From assembly GCA_046351595.1 (NCBI GenBank), contig JAXLYE010000007.1:186001-250000 (forward strand): a stretch of 64,000 bases of DNA, given 5' to 3'. The translations under genes and the position numbers were made by a program. Of the stretch, positions 1-7,705 are shown piece by piece. Numbering within the stretch: the stretch's first letter is position 1; every line of letters starts with the position of its first letter. This DNA is from JAXLYE01 sp046351595. Its GTDB lineage: Bacteria > Myxococcota_A > Polyangia > Palsa-1104 > JAEUJZ01. The notes beneath the pieces were generated by a model, which searched no databases, had not been told where the DNA came from, and saw nothing but the letters and a program-made list of their open reading frames with translations.

Positions 1-33
1 ATCCCCGAGAGAGAAGCGCGGGAACGGGGTAAG

Positions 34-61
34 AGACTATTCGCCTGAGATTTTTTGTCAA
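34..61 (-). promoter_or_regulatory. candidate leftward sigma-70 promoter
   Basis: On the minus strand a perfect TTGACA (plus positions 56-61) is followed after 16 bases by TAGTCT (34-39). It lies in an AT-rich stretch (about 30-125) that stands out from the surrounding GC-rich DNA, and it points out of the left edge, downstream of acpP. It could drive the next gene of the fatty-acid cluster beyond the window (fabF is usual there, by inference). The -10 matches only 3 of 6 positions, so this is a candidate only. I see no gene in 1-193. Confidence 0.35.
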
Positions 62-193
62 TTCCCTTTTTCGCAGCCGCTCACAATTTTTTCAGGCTCC
101 GCGTTTTCGGGCTCTGTCTTTTCGCCTCCGGAGAGGCAGGCTCCGCCCGCTGTCTCGGAGGGCCGCGGAGCGGCGGCGAATCAGGGACGGCGA

Positions 194-442
194 TCAGCTC
201 GCGGACTTGGTGTGCGACTTGATGTAGTTGATCGCGTCGCCGACCGTCTTGATCTGCTCGGTGTCCTCGTCCGGAATCTCGATGCCGAAGGCCTCTTCCA
301 GCGCGAGCACGAGCTCGACCACGGCGAGCGAGTCGGCCTTGAGATCATCGATGAAGCTGGCCTGGTGCTTCACCTTGTCGGGCGAAACCTCGAGCTGCTC
401 ACAGATGATCTCTTTGACTTTGGCCTCGATATCGACGCTCAT
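194..442 (-). CDS. acpP: acyl carrier protein
   Basis: 82-aa acyl carrier protein, the cytosolic carrier of growing acyl chains in type II fatty-acid synthesis. The phosphopantetheine attachment motif is DSLAVVEL with Ser38; the usual Asp after Leu is replaced by Ala. The protein is acidic and of standard length, with the typical FGIEIPDED segment before helix III. The ATG at 442 is chosen because GGGAGGAA lies just upstream; the open frame runs much further upstream but reads antisense-like sequence there. It is the last gene of the leftward plsX-fabH-fabD-fabG-acpP series but is separated from fabG by 320 bp, so it may also have its own promoter. Family assignment is certain. Confidence 0.96.
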   Translation of the reverse strand: MSVDIEAKVKEIICEQLEVSPDKVKHQASFIDDLKADSLAVVELVLALEEAFGIEIPDEDTEQIKTVGDAINYIKSHTKSAS

Positions 443-762
443 CGTATTCCTCCCGGGGGGGATGTTGGTTTGGTGTCGGATTCTAGCCGGCGTGCCGCCG
501 GTGCGGGGTGATCGGTTGCGTCGTCCTGGCGCGGCCGTGCCGGCGCACCCGATCCCGCGCGTCGGCCCAGCATTCTGCATCGACCGTGCGGCAAACAAAA
601 GGTGCAACTTCGCGCTGCCGCTCGTTCGTCCATGTCGTCTGGCCCGATGATCTGGACCGTCCGTCTGGCCCGATGGTCTGGACCGGGCGTCTCGACCGAG
701 CGGGGCCGCTGCCGGCAGGGCTCGGTGACCGGCCGTGCGCAGGTGCTGGCGACGCGAGTCGG
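443..762. other. intergenic gap between fabG and acpP
   Basis: 320 bp without a convincing gene, inside an otherwise tight operon. It holds the pair of 26-bp direct repeats listed separately and, on the left, the acpP ribosome-binding site. Short frames on both strands here look like shadows (low complexity, no family resemblance). I could not identify a clear promoter. Confidence 0.6.
638..689. repeat. two tandem 26-bp direct repeats
   Basis: Copies at 638-663 and 664-689 share TCTGGCCCGAT then TCTGGACCG and differ at three positions. They lie in the fabG-acpP gap. They could be a regulator-binding tandem or simple slippage; the sequence does not decide. Confidence 0.7.
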
Positions 763-1524
763 TCAGCCGATCAGCATGCCGCCGTTGACGCGCAGCACCT
801 GGCCCGTGATGTAGCTCGCGCCGGGGGACGCCAGGAACGACACGGCGGCGGCGATGTCCTCGGCGGTGCCGACGCGACCGAGCGGGATCTGCTGCAAAAG
901 CTTCTGCCCGGCCTCGCCCTGCAGCAGCGACTGCGTCATGTCGGTGGCGATGAAGCCGGGCGAGACCGCGTTGACGGTGACGCCGCGTGAGGCAAACTCG
1001 CGCGCCAGGGTGCGGGTCATGCCGATGAGGCCGGCCTTGGCGCTGACGTAGCTGACCTGGCCGGCGTTGCCGGTCTCGCCGACCACGGAGGTCAGGTTGA
1101 TGATGCGGCCCGACTCCTTGGCCTTGAGCAGCAGCCGGCTGGCGGCCCGGCACAGGTAGAACGCCGACGACAGGTTGGTGTCGAGCACGCGCCGCCAGTC
1201 CTCGGTCTTGACGCGCAGGAGCAGTCCGTCGACCGACACCGCGGCGTTGTTGACCAGGACGTCGAGGCGCTTGTGCTGCTCGCCGATCTGCTTGACCGCG
1301 GCCTCGACCGCGGCCTCGTCGGCGACGTCGAAGGACAGGATCTGGCCGTTCTGCGCGCCGCCGATCTTCTGCAGCGTCTCCTGCGCGGCGGCCTCGTTGC
1401 GCTGGTAGTTGATGACGACGTAGAGGCCGTCGCGGCTGAGGGCCTCGGCGATGGCGCGGCCGATGCCGCGGGAGGCGCCGGTGACGAGCGCCACGCGGCG
1501 CGCGGTGTTCTCGGGTGCGGTCAT
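763..1524 (-). CDS. fabG: 3-oxoacyl-[ACP] reductase
   Basis: 253-aa short-chain dehydrogenase that reduces 3-ketoacyl-ACP with NADPH in the elongation cycle. The N-terminal Rossmann glycine motif TGASRGIG lies near residues 15-22. NNA follows near residue 90, and the catalytic YVSAK (YxxxK) lies near 160 with Ser about 13 residues before it. The C terminus ends in SPGFIATDMT and GQVLRVNGG, both typical of FabG. Length is normal. AGAGG lies before the ATG at 1524. It sits 33 bp after fabD and before acpP, the canonical fab order, which supports FabG over a generic SDR. Confidence 0.95.
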   Translation of the reverse strand: MTAPENTARRVALVTGASRGIGRAIAEALSRDGLYVVINYQRNEAAAQETLQKIGGAQNGQILSFDVADEAAVEAAVKQIGEQHKRLDVLVNNAAVSVDGLLLRVKTEDWRRVLDTNLSSAFYLCRAASRLLLKAKESGRIINLTSVVGETGNAGQVSYVSAKAGLIGMTRTLAREFASRGVTVNAVSPGFIATDMTQSLLQGEAGQKLLQQIPLGRVGTAEDIAAAVSFLASPGASYITGQVLRVNGGMLIG

Positions 1525-1557
1525 GCTGTGCCTCTTTGCTGTGCCTTGCGGCGTGCG

Positions 1558-2535
1558 TTACGGAGCGGAAGGGGCCTGCGCGCGCAGCTCGCTCAGCTGC
1601 CCGGGCTCGGCGAAGCTGTGCAGGGCGATCGGCGCGCCGGCCGCGGTGGTGACGCCGGCGTAGATGCGCTTGAGCAGGCCGCTGAGCACGCGGCCCGGCC
1701 CGACCTCGACGACCGTGGTGGCGCCGCGCGCGACGAGCTCCCGCGCGCACTGCTCCCAGCGCACGGTGCCCGCCACCTGGCGCACCAGGCGATCGCGGAC
1801 CGCGGTCCCGTCCTCAACCGGATAGGGCGCGGCGTCGATGTTGGCGAGCACCGTGATCGCCGGCGGCCGGATCGTGACGCGCTCGAGCTCCGCGGCCAGG
1901 CGATCGGCGGCCGGCTGCATCAGCGCCGAGTGGAACGGCGCGCTCACCGGCAGGAGCTTGCACAGCTTGGAGCCGCGCGCCTTGGCCAGCGCCACGATCC
2001 GCTCGACCGCGGGCTTGTGGCCCGAGACTACGATCTGGCCGGCGCCGTTCTCGTTGGCCGGCTGGCACTTATGCTCGGCGTCGCTGGCCTCGGCGCACAG
2101 CGCCTGCACCACGTCGCCGGTGAAGCCGACCACCGCGGCCATGGCGCCGACGCCCTCGGGCACGGCCTCCTGCATGAAGCGGCCGCGCAGGTGCACCAGG
2201 CGCACCGCGTCGACGAAGCGCAGGCTCTGCGCCGCGACCAGGGCCGAGTACTCACCCAGCGAGTGGCCGGCGCACAGCGACGGAGACAGGCCGAGCTCGC
2301 GGCGCAGCACCTCGGCCGCGGCGACCGAGCAGGCGAGCAGGCCGGGCTGCGTATTCTGCGTCCGCACGAGCTCGGACTCGGGCCCGTTGAAGCACAGCTC
2401 ACTCAGCGAATAGCCGAGCACCTCGTCGGCCTGCGCGAACAGCTCGCGCACGTACGGGAACTCGTCGAAGAGGGCCCGGCCCATGCCGACCTGCTGCGAG
2501 CCCTGACCCGGGAATACGAAGGCAAGCGTCGTCAT
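1558..2535 (-). CDS. fabD: malonyl CoA-ACP transacylase
   Basis: 325-aa malonyltransferase that loads malonyl groups from CoA onto ACP. Visible motifs are GQGSQ at 11-14, the nucleophile elbow GHSLGEY with Ser92, and the catalytic His202 in APFHS. GQIVVSG and the C-terminal VEVGPGRVL are also family hallmarks. ATG at 2535 is chosen because it begins right at the conserved FVFPGQGSQ segment and lies 2 bp after the fabH stop, implying translational coupling. The longer open frame upstream is fabH read out of frame. Confidence 0.95.
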   Translation of the reverse strand: MTTLAFVFPGQGSQQVGMGRALFDEFPYVRELFAQADEVLGYSLSELCFNGPESELVRTQNTQPGLLACSVAAAEVLRRELGLSPSLCAGHSLGEYSALVAAQSLRFVDAVRLVHLRGRFMQEAVPEGVGAMAAVVGFTGDVVQALCAEASDAEHKCQPANENGAGQIVVSGHKPAVERIVALAKARGSKLCKLLPVSAPFHSALMQPAADRLAAELERVTIRPPAITVLANIDAAPYPVEDGTAVRDRLVRQVAGTVRWEQCARELVARGATTVVEVGPGRVLSGLLKRIYAGVTTAAGAPIALHSFAEPGQLSELRAQAPSAP

Positions 2536-2537
2536 GC

Positions 2538-3572
2538 TCACCACCTGATGCAGGCTGCGCCCCACGCCAGGCCGGCGCCGAGCGCGCACAGGAGCAGCTT
2601 GTCGCCCGGCTTCACCCGGCCGGCGCGCACCGCCTCGTCGAGCGCGATCGGCACCGAGGCCGACGAGGTGTTGCCGTAGCGATCGATGTTGATGAAGAAG
2701 CGATCCATCGACAGGCCGATGCGCTCGGCCACGGCCTCGAGGATGCGCAGGTTGGCCTGGTGCGCGACGACCAGGTCGATGTCCGCGGCCACAAGGCCCT
2801 GCTTCTGCAGCGCCGCCTGGCACGAGGACGCGAGGTTGCGCACGGCGTGGCTGAAGATGGCGCGCCCGTTCATCTGGATGTGGTGCATGCCGGTCTGCAG
2901 CGTCTCGGCCGAGGCCGGGTGCAGCGAGCCGCCGCCCGGGATGCGCAGCGCGTCGGCCTGCGAGCCGTCGGCGTACAGGTGTACGGACAGCACGCCGCGC
3001 CCGGCCGCTTGCTGCACGTCGTCGCCGAGGCCGAGCACCGCCGCGCCCGCGCCGTCGCCGAACAGCACGCACGTGTTGCGATCGCGCCAGTCGACGTAGC
3101 CCGAGAGGACCTCGACGCCGACGAGCAGGATGCGCTTGTACATGCGCGAGCGCAAAAGCCCCTCGGCCACGGCCAGGCCGTAGAGGAAGCCGCCGCACGC
3201 CGCCGCCAGGTCAAAGGCCGGGCAGCCGGGCGCGGCCCCGAGCTTGCGCTGCACGAACACCGCGCACGAGGGCAGCGGCATGTCGGCGCTGATCGTCGCG
3301 CAGATGATGCAGTCGAGGTCGCGCGGCGAGATGCCGGCGGCCTCGCACGCGCGCATCCCGGCCGCGGTCGCGAGGTCCGAGGCGGCCTGGCCGCGCTCGA
3401 CGACGCGCCGGGCGCGGATGCCGGTGCGCTCGCGGATCCACTCGTCCGAGGTTTCGACCGTCTTGCTGAGGTCGTCGTTGGTGATCGTGCGATCGGGAAC
3501 GGCGCTGCCGGTCCCGAGCACGACGATCCGAGGCAGGCTGGCTGGTACGTCCGAAGAGGTGGGCTCGTTCAT
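2538..3572 (-). CDS. fabH: beta-ketoacyl-[ACP] synthase III
   Basis: 344-aa condensing enzyme that starts fatty-acid synthesis by joining an acyl-CoA primer to malonyl-ACP. The catalytic triad is visible as Cys126 (AAACGGF), His271 (HQANLRI) and Asn301 (GNTSSASVP). Slightly longer than the usual ~320 aa, mainly from an N-terminal leader before IVVLGTGSAVP. Its ATG overlaps the plsX stop by an ATGA junction, indicating coupling. In bacteria that make branched-chain acids FabH selects the primer; the sequence alone does not show primer specificity. Confidence 0.95.
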   Translation of the reverse strand: MNEPTSSDVPASLPRIVVLGTGSAVPDRTITNDDLSKTVETSDEWIRERTGIRARRVVERGQAASDLATAAGMRACEAAGISPRDLDCIICATISADMPLPSCAVFVQRKLGAAPGCPAFDLAAACGGFLYGLAVAEGLLRSRMYKRILLVGVEVLSGYVDWRDRNTCVLFGDGAGAAVLGLGDDVQQAAGRGVLSVHLYADGSQADALRIPGGGSLHPASAETLQTGMHHIQMNGRAIFSHAVRNLASSCQAALQKQGLVAADIDLVVAHQANLRILEAVAERIGLSMDRFFINIDRYGNTSSASVPIALDEAVRAGRVKPGDKLLLCALGAGLAWGAACIRW

Positions 3573-4744
3573 TCTTTCTCTGTTGCACCGCCGCTTGTGG
3601 GGACCGCGGGGGGGGCCGCGGCGCTCCCGGAGGGGTTGAGTGAAGGGCTGCCAGGAGGATTCGGCGCAGGCGCGCCTGCGGTTCCCAGCGCGCGATTCTG
3701 CGCGATGGCCCGCTGCATCGCCGGCAGCAGACCGGCGTTGACGTGCTCCTCGGCGACCTCGATGGCGCGGGCGATGGCGCGGGCCGACGAGCGGCCGTGG
3801 CAGATGATGACGACGCCCTCGACTCCGAGCAGCGGCGCGCCGCCCCGGGCCTCGACGTCGACGACCTGCTTGAGCGCGCCCAGCGCCGGCCGCATCAGCA
3901 GCGCGCCGAGCTGCGCCAGCCACGAGCGCTTGACCTCGGCGCGCAACAGCTCCGCGATGAAGCGGCCCGCGCCCTCGGCCGTCTTGAGCACGACGTTGCC
4001 GGTGAAGCCGTCGGTGACGACGACGTCGACGCCGCTGCCCTCGCGGCTCCACAGGAACAGGTCGCGGCCCTCGACGAAGCCGACGTACTCGAAGTCGTCC
4101 GAGGGGTGCGCGCGGAGCAGGGCGTGCGTCTCGCGCAGGAGCAGAGTGCCCTTGCTCTCTTCCTCGCCGTTGGCGAGCAGCCCGATCCGCGGCCGCGGCC
4201 CGTCGGCGATCTGACGCAGCCGCGCGAACGTCGCGCCGAGCACGGCGAACTGCGCCAGCGTCTGCGGCTTGACCTCGACGTTGGCGCCGGTGTCGAGCAG
4301 CAGGCACTGGCCGACGCTGGGCGTGGCGCCGGGGGGCCGCCGCAGCCGTGGCAGGGTGACCGCGATGCCGGGCCGATCCAGCCCGCGCACGCGCCGCAGT
4401 ACGAGCAGCCCGCACGCCAGCATTGCGCCCGAGTTGCCCGCCGAAACCACGGCCTGCGCCTCGCCCTTGCGCACCAGCTCGAAAGCGACGCGCATCGACG
4501 AGTCGCGCTTGCTGCGCGCAGCAGTACCGGGGTGATCATGCATGGTGATCACCTCGGTGCAGTGACGGATCGGGATGTCGAGATCGGTCGCGTGCAGGCG
4601 CTGCAGCTCGGCGCGCAGCCGCGGCTCGTCTCCGAGGAGGATCAGCCGGGCGCCGCGCTTGCGCACCGCTTCCACGGCACCGGCCACTTCAGGACCGGGC
4701 GCCGCGTCGCCACCCATGGCGTCGAGAGCGATGACCGCAGCCAC
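3569..4744 (-). CDS. plsX: phosphate acyltransferase PlsX
   Basis: 391-aa peripheral membrane enzyme that makes acyl-phosphate from acyl-ACP and so links fatty-acid synthesis to phospholipid synthesis. The N terminus IALDAMGGDAAPG is diagnostic, as are SAGNSGAM, LLDTGANVEVKP and VVVTDGFTGNVVLKTAEG. The family is usually about 330-350 aa; the excess is a Pro/Ser-rich C-terminal tail after residue ~355 (GTAGAPAPNPPGSPSLNPSG). That tail is low complexity and probably not catalytic. The stop overlaps the fabH start by 4 nt. Confidence 0.95.
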   Translation of the reverse strand: MAAVIALDAMGGDAAPGPEVAGAVEAVRKRGARLILLGDEPRLRAELQRLHATDLDIPIRHCTEVITMHDHPGTAARSKRDSSMRVAFELVRKGEAQAVVSAGNSGAMLACGLLVLRRVRGLDRPGIAVTLPRLRRPPGATPSVGQCLLLDTGANVEVKPQTLAQFAVLGATFARLRQIADGPRPRIGLLANGEEESKGTLLLRETHALLRAHPSDDFEYVGFVEGRDLFLWSREGSGVDVVVTDGFTGNVVLKTAEGAGRFIAELLRAEVKRSWLAQLGALLMRPALGALKQVVDVEARGGAPLLGVEGVVIICHGRSSARAIARAIEVAEEHVNAGLLPAMQRAIAQNRALGTAGAPAPNPPGSPSLNPSGSAAAPPAVPTSGGATEKE

Positions 4745-4914
4745 GCTGCCCTACCAGGCCGTGGACAAAGCCGCTGCGGGCCCAAGTGTCCGCGCCGCGG
4801 ATGCGCTCCGGTGCGCACGTACCGACGTACGCTCTGCTCCGGTGCACAGCTCCGCCTGGGCGCGTCGCCCTCGGGGCTGCTCGTCGACTCGTGCCACGGC
4901 CTGCTACGCCCGCT

Positions 4915-5136
4915 CTACTTCTCGCTCTGCGTGCTCTCGGCCTCGGCCGGCTGGGGGATTACGACGCGACCGCCCTTGGCGGGGCCGTACCAGCCACAAG
5001 CCGCGCAGGCACGGTGCGGCATGCGCGAAGCGCCGCAGCTCGGGCAGTTGCTCGAGGCAGGCGCGGCCATCTTCATCCACTGTGCGCGGCGCGAATCACG
5101 CCGAGCGCTCGACTGTCGTCTTTTCTGTACGGCCAT
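4915..5136 (-). CDS. rpmF: 50S ribosomal protein L32
   Basis: 73-aa L32, beginning MAVQKRRQSSARRD, with two CxxC pairs (CPSCG and CAACG) that form the zinc knuckle found in many L32 proteins. The ATG at 5136 is the conserved L32 start; the open frame continues upstream through unrelated sequence. The C-terminal extension after GRVV (IPQPAEAESTQSEK) is acidic and variable. The rpmF-plsX-fab linkage is the classical bacterial arrangement. The 170 bp to plsX hold no gene that I can support. Confidence 0.93.
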   Translation of the reverse strand: MAVQKRRQSSARRDSRRAQWMKMAAPASSNCPSCGASRMPHRACAACGWYGPAKGGRVVIPQPAEAESTQSEK

Positions 5137-5158
5137 CTCTTCAGAATCTCCGGTCGGG

Positions 5159-5698
5159 TTACAGTTTGACGCCGCGCAGCGCCGAGAACGCCGAGAGCTG
5201 CGGCGCTGGCTGGCAGTCACAGGTGGTGGTGTTGCGATCCACACCGCAGCTCGGGCAGAGGCCGCGGCAGTCTTCCTGGCACAGCACCGACATCGGCACC
5301 GCCAGGATCAGCTGCTCGCGCACGGTCGGCCACAGGTCCACGGTCTCGCCATCGTGGTGCGCGTAATCTACGTCATCCGCGTCATCGGCGGCGTCGGTGA
5401 CATCGACCTCGCCGGGCGCCGGGGTGAACACGGTGTGCAGCGGCGCGTCCACCTCGACCTTGGCCGCCTCGAGGCAGCGCTGACACGGCAGCGTCAGCGA
5501 GCCGCGCAGCTGACCCGAGCACAGGACCGTCAGCTTCTGCTTGCTGAGGTGCGCGTCGAGCTTTGCCGAGCAGCGCGGGATGTCCGCACCGAGCTCGCCG
5601 AGGGCCTCCCGGAGACTCTCTTGCGATAGCGGTGCGTGCACCTGCAGGCCGGCAGGCTCGATTTCGCTCAGTCGATAGGCGAGGGCGGTGTTGGACAT
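5159..5698 (-). CDS. DUF177 (YceD-like) protein
   Basis: 179-aa DUF177 family protein. The family (YceD; called Duf177A in plants) is linked to 23S rRNA metabolism and is commonly encoded just before rpmF, as here (22 bp gap). Visible features are the PCQRCLEA motif near residue 75 and a Cys-rich C-terminal part (CQEDCRGLCPSCGVDRNTTTCDC) likely to bind a metal. An acidic stretch DAADDADDVDYAHHDGE lies between the two. The exact biochemical role is not settled. Confidence 0.88.
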   Translation of the reverse strand: MSNTALAYRLSEIEPAGLQVHAPLSQESLREALGELGADIPRCSAKLDAHLSKQKLTVLCSGQLRGSLTLPCQRCLEAAKVEVDAPLHTVFTPAPGEVDVTDAADDADDVDYAHHDGETVDLWPTVREQLILAVPMSVLCQEDCRGLCPSCGVDRNTTTCDCQPAPQLSAFSALRGVKL

Positions 5699-5757
5699 GG
5701 ACGGGGCCGAAGAAGCCGCATCATAGAGACGGCTCCCCTCGTGTCAATGCCGTGGCG

Positions 5758-5919
5758 TTACTTTGCCTTGGGCGCGGGCTGGCCGGGCTCGCCGAAGCCG
5801 GCGAACAGCTCGGCGTTGGTCAGCGTCGAGCGCTTGCTCTCCCGCTTCTTGCGGCGCTGGCCCATCTTGATGTGGTTGCGCTTGCGGCGCGCCTCAGAGA
5901 CTGCGGTATTCGAAGGCAT
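5758..5919 (-). CDS. small basic protein upstream of DUF177-rpmF
   Basis: 53-aa protein. Residues 10-35 are strongly basic (EARRKRNHIKMGQRRKKRES), followed by a neutral tail ending QPAPKAK. It resembles no enzyme I know; the charge suggests contact with RNA, DNA or ribosome. It is the first gene of the leftward DUF177-rpmF-plsX-fab run (59 bp before the DUF177 ATG), so a ribosome-associated role fits the context but is inference. No clear Shine-Dalgarno upstream. It could be mis-called, but the composition change at the ATG and the conserved-looking core favour a real gene. Confidence 0.6.
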   Translation of the reverse strand: MPSNTAVSEARRKRNHIKMGQRRKKRESKRSTLTNAELFAGFGEPGQPAPKAK

Positions 5920-6158
5920 TGCTTGCTCCAGTTCAGGCTGTGCCCCGCTGGTCGTGGGGCCGTGAGGTTTCCGATTGAGTCGGCTGCGTGTCGGGCAAAG
6001 GGCTGCCCAGCCGCGAGTTGCCGCAGTGTGGCTAGACTGGCGCGCCGCTGTCAAGGCAGTCGCGAGCGCGAATGCATTTCATGGTCCGCCGACTTCGCTT
6101 TCTCGTTTTCCCATCGAGGTCTTCGATTGGGCGCTTGTGATGGAGGCCGCATCGAGAG

Positions 6159-7034
6159 CTAGAGCGCTCCCTGGCGGATCCAGCTCTGCACCGCCCGCAG
6201 CGCGGCCTCGTCGAGGGGCGCAGCCGGCGGCGGCGGCATCGGATCGCCGCTGATGCGCGTGAAGCCGCGGTGCGCGAGCAGCTTGCGCAGCAGGTAGCTC
6301 TTCTCGGGCGCGCCGGGCTGCAAAAGCCGCAGCGGCTCGATGGGCGGGAGCGGGGTCGGCGTCGTGCGCCCCGGGGGCTGCGCCAGGCCGCCCGCCGGCG
6401 CCGCGAGCTGCGCCCGCACCTCGTCGAGCGAGCCGCTTAGATCGAGGCCGCGCGCCGGCGCCTGCCCGCCGGCCCGGCTGTGGCAGCCCGGGAATGCGCA
6501 GCGCGCGCGCAGCCCGGCGGCCGCGCCCAGGATGTCCGCCAGCACGAGCGGCGTCTCGGCCGTCGTCACCGGCGGCAAGAGCTTGCGTTCGGTGCGGAAG
6601 CGCAGCTGGTACGTCGACGGCAGCGGCTGGCCCGAGAGCGCCCGCAGCTGCGGGCTCGCTTGCACGTAGTAGTCGTTCTCGGGCAAGAGCTCGGCGCGCG
6701 GGCGCAGCGTGATCTGTCGCTCGACCAGGCGCGTCTCGACCAGGTACTCGAGCGCGGCGCCGCGCGGACCGAGGCGCAGAGCCGGGTACTGCACGGTGCC
6801 CGGGTCCGGGAAGTCGCTGAAGGTCAGCGTCACCGTCGGGTTCAGCGGCTGCGGGTCGGTCGCGGCCGACAGCACCGCTGCCGTCACCGTGAACGGCGTC
6901 GCGGGCACCGGGCCGTAGGGCGTCTCGTCGGTGTCGAAGCTGCAGCCGGCGACCAGCAGCGAGCCGGCGAGCGCGAGCCGGGCGCGCGGCGCGGTGCGGA
7001 GGCGCGGCCGGCGCCGGGGCCTGTCCGTCTTCAT
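6159..7034 (-). CDS. lipoprotein with Ig-like domain and atypical heme-like motif
   Basis: About 291 aa. The N terminus is Arg-rich, then a hydrophobic segment and the lipobox LVAGC, so it is probably a lipoprotein exported by Sec or Tat. Residues ~45-165 resemble a bacterial Ig-like (SbsA/Big_5) domain, with VTAAVLSA, PTVTLTFSDF and YQLRFRTE. A C-terminal domain has CAFPGCHSRAGG and ends with SWIRQGAL, the layout of c-type cytochrome domains in myxobacterial and planctomycete surface proteins. The heme-like motif is CX4CH rather than CX2CH, so heme binding is uncertain. The ATG at 7034 is preferred over an in-frame GTG 9 nt upstream; neither has a strong ribosome-binding site. Confidence 0.7.
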   Translation of the reverse strand: MKTDRPRRRPRLRTAPRARLALAGSLLVAGCSFDTDETPYGPVPATPFTVTAAVLSAATDPQPLNPTVTLTFSDFPDPGTVQYPALRLGPRGAALEYLVETRLVERQITLRPRAELLPENDYYVQASPQLRALSGQPLPSTYQLRFRTERKLLPPVTTAETPLVLADILGAAAGLRARCAFPGCHSRAGGQAPARGLDLSGSLDEVRAQLAAPAGGLAQPPGRTTPTPLPPIEPLRLLQPGAPEKSYLLRKLLAHRGFTRISGDPMPPPPAAPLDEAALRAVQSWIRQGAL

Positions 7035-7204
7035 CGGCTGCACATTAGAAGATTTGGCGGCGCGCGGGGAGGGCCAGGCGGCCCTCCGGAAGCATCGCGC
7101 AGGAAGAAGGAGGATCGAGAAGCAGCGGGAGCGCGAGAGGCGGTCGTGACCGGCCGCAGAAGGAGGGGAGAGGAGAGGGAAGGGGAGGCGAGCGAGCGGC
7201 CGGC

Positions 7205-7459
7205 TCAGCTGTCGGCGTAGATGCGGATCTGCTCACGGACGACGTCTTCGTTGATCCCGGTCCGCAGGAAGTCCTTCAGACAGTCGGCCAGCGTGATCAT
7301 CATCGACGAGGTGTCCTTGTCCTCGGCGAGCTTCTGCAGGAGGAAACGGGCATCACGGCTCTCATCCTCTCGGAGAAAGTCCCTCACCATCTCCATTGTG
7401 AGGTCTCCTTGAAAGTCAAGCATGAGGTTCTTCAGCAAGTACTGGATGAGCGCGTTCAC
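7205..7459 (-). CDS. small conserved-looking protein, function unknown
   Basis: 84 aa, no signal peptide, mixed charge, predicted mostly alpha-helical (MNALIQYLLKNLMLDFQGDL, then amphipathic helices to QIRIYADS). The GTG start at 7459 is supported by GGAGGA seven bases upstream. Its moderate GC content and well-formed ribosome-binding site mark it as real. I do not recognise the family. It is divergent from the membrane-protein gene at 7706, with a 246-bp AT-richer gap that should hold promoters for both. Confidence 0.7.
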   Translation of the reverse strand: MNALIQYLLKNLMLDFQGDLTMEMVRDFLREDESRDARFLLQKLAEDKDTSSMMITLADCLKDFLRTGINEDVVREQIRIYADS

Positions 7460-7705
7460 GTCTTCCTCCGCAGTGCGGTGAGGGTTTGAGACTTTTACCG
7501 AACGATAACAGGTCCTTGCGTGCTTGTATACATTGCATGTAACAAGGATCCCTTCGTGACTGCGGGTCCCAGGTTTGCGGCCATGTCATGGTCTGGGCCG
7601 GGACCCGAAAGGGCGGGGCCGGGCCTGCGTGCGGACGCGGCGTTGCGCCAGCCTGCGTTGTTGTGCGCGACGGTCGCGCAGAGCTGATAGGCTTCGCTCC
7701 TCCTT

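Noticed and set aside
126..140. GCCTC-CGGA-GAGGC hairpin as the acpP terminator
   Set aside because: A five-bp stem with the T-run on the wrong side for leftward transcription.
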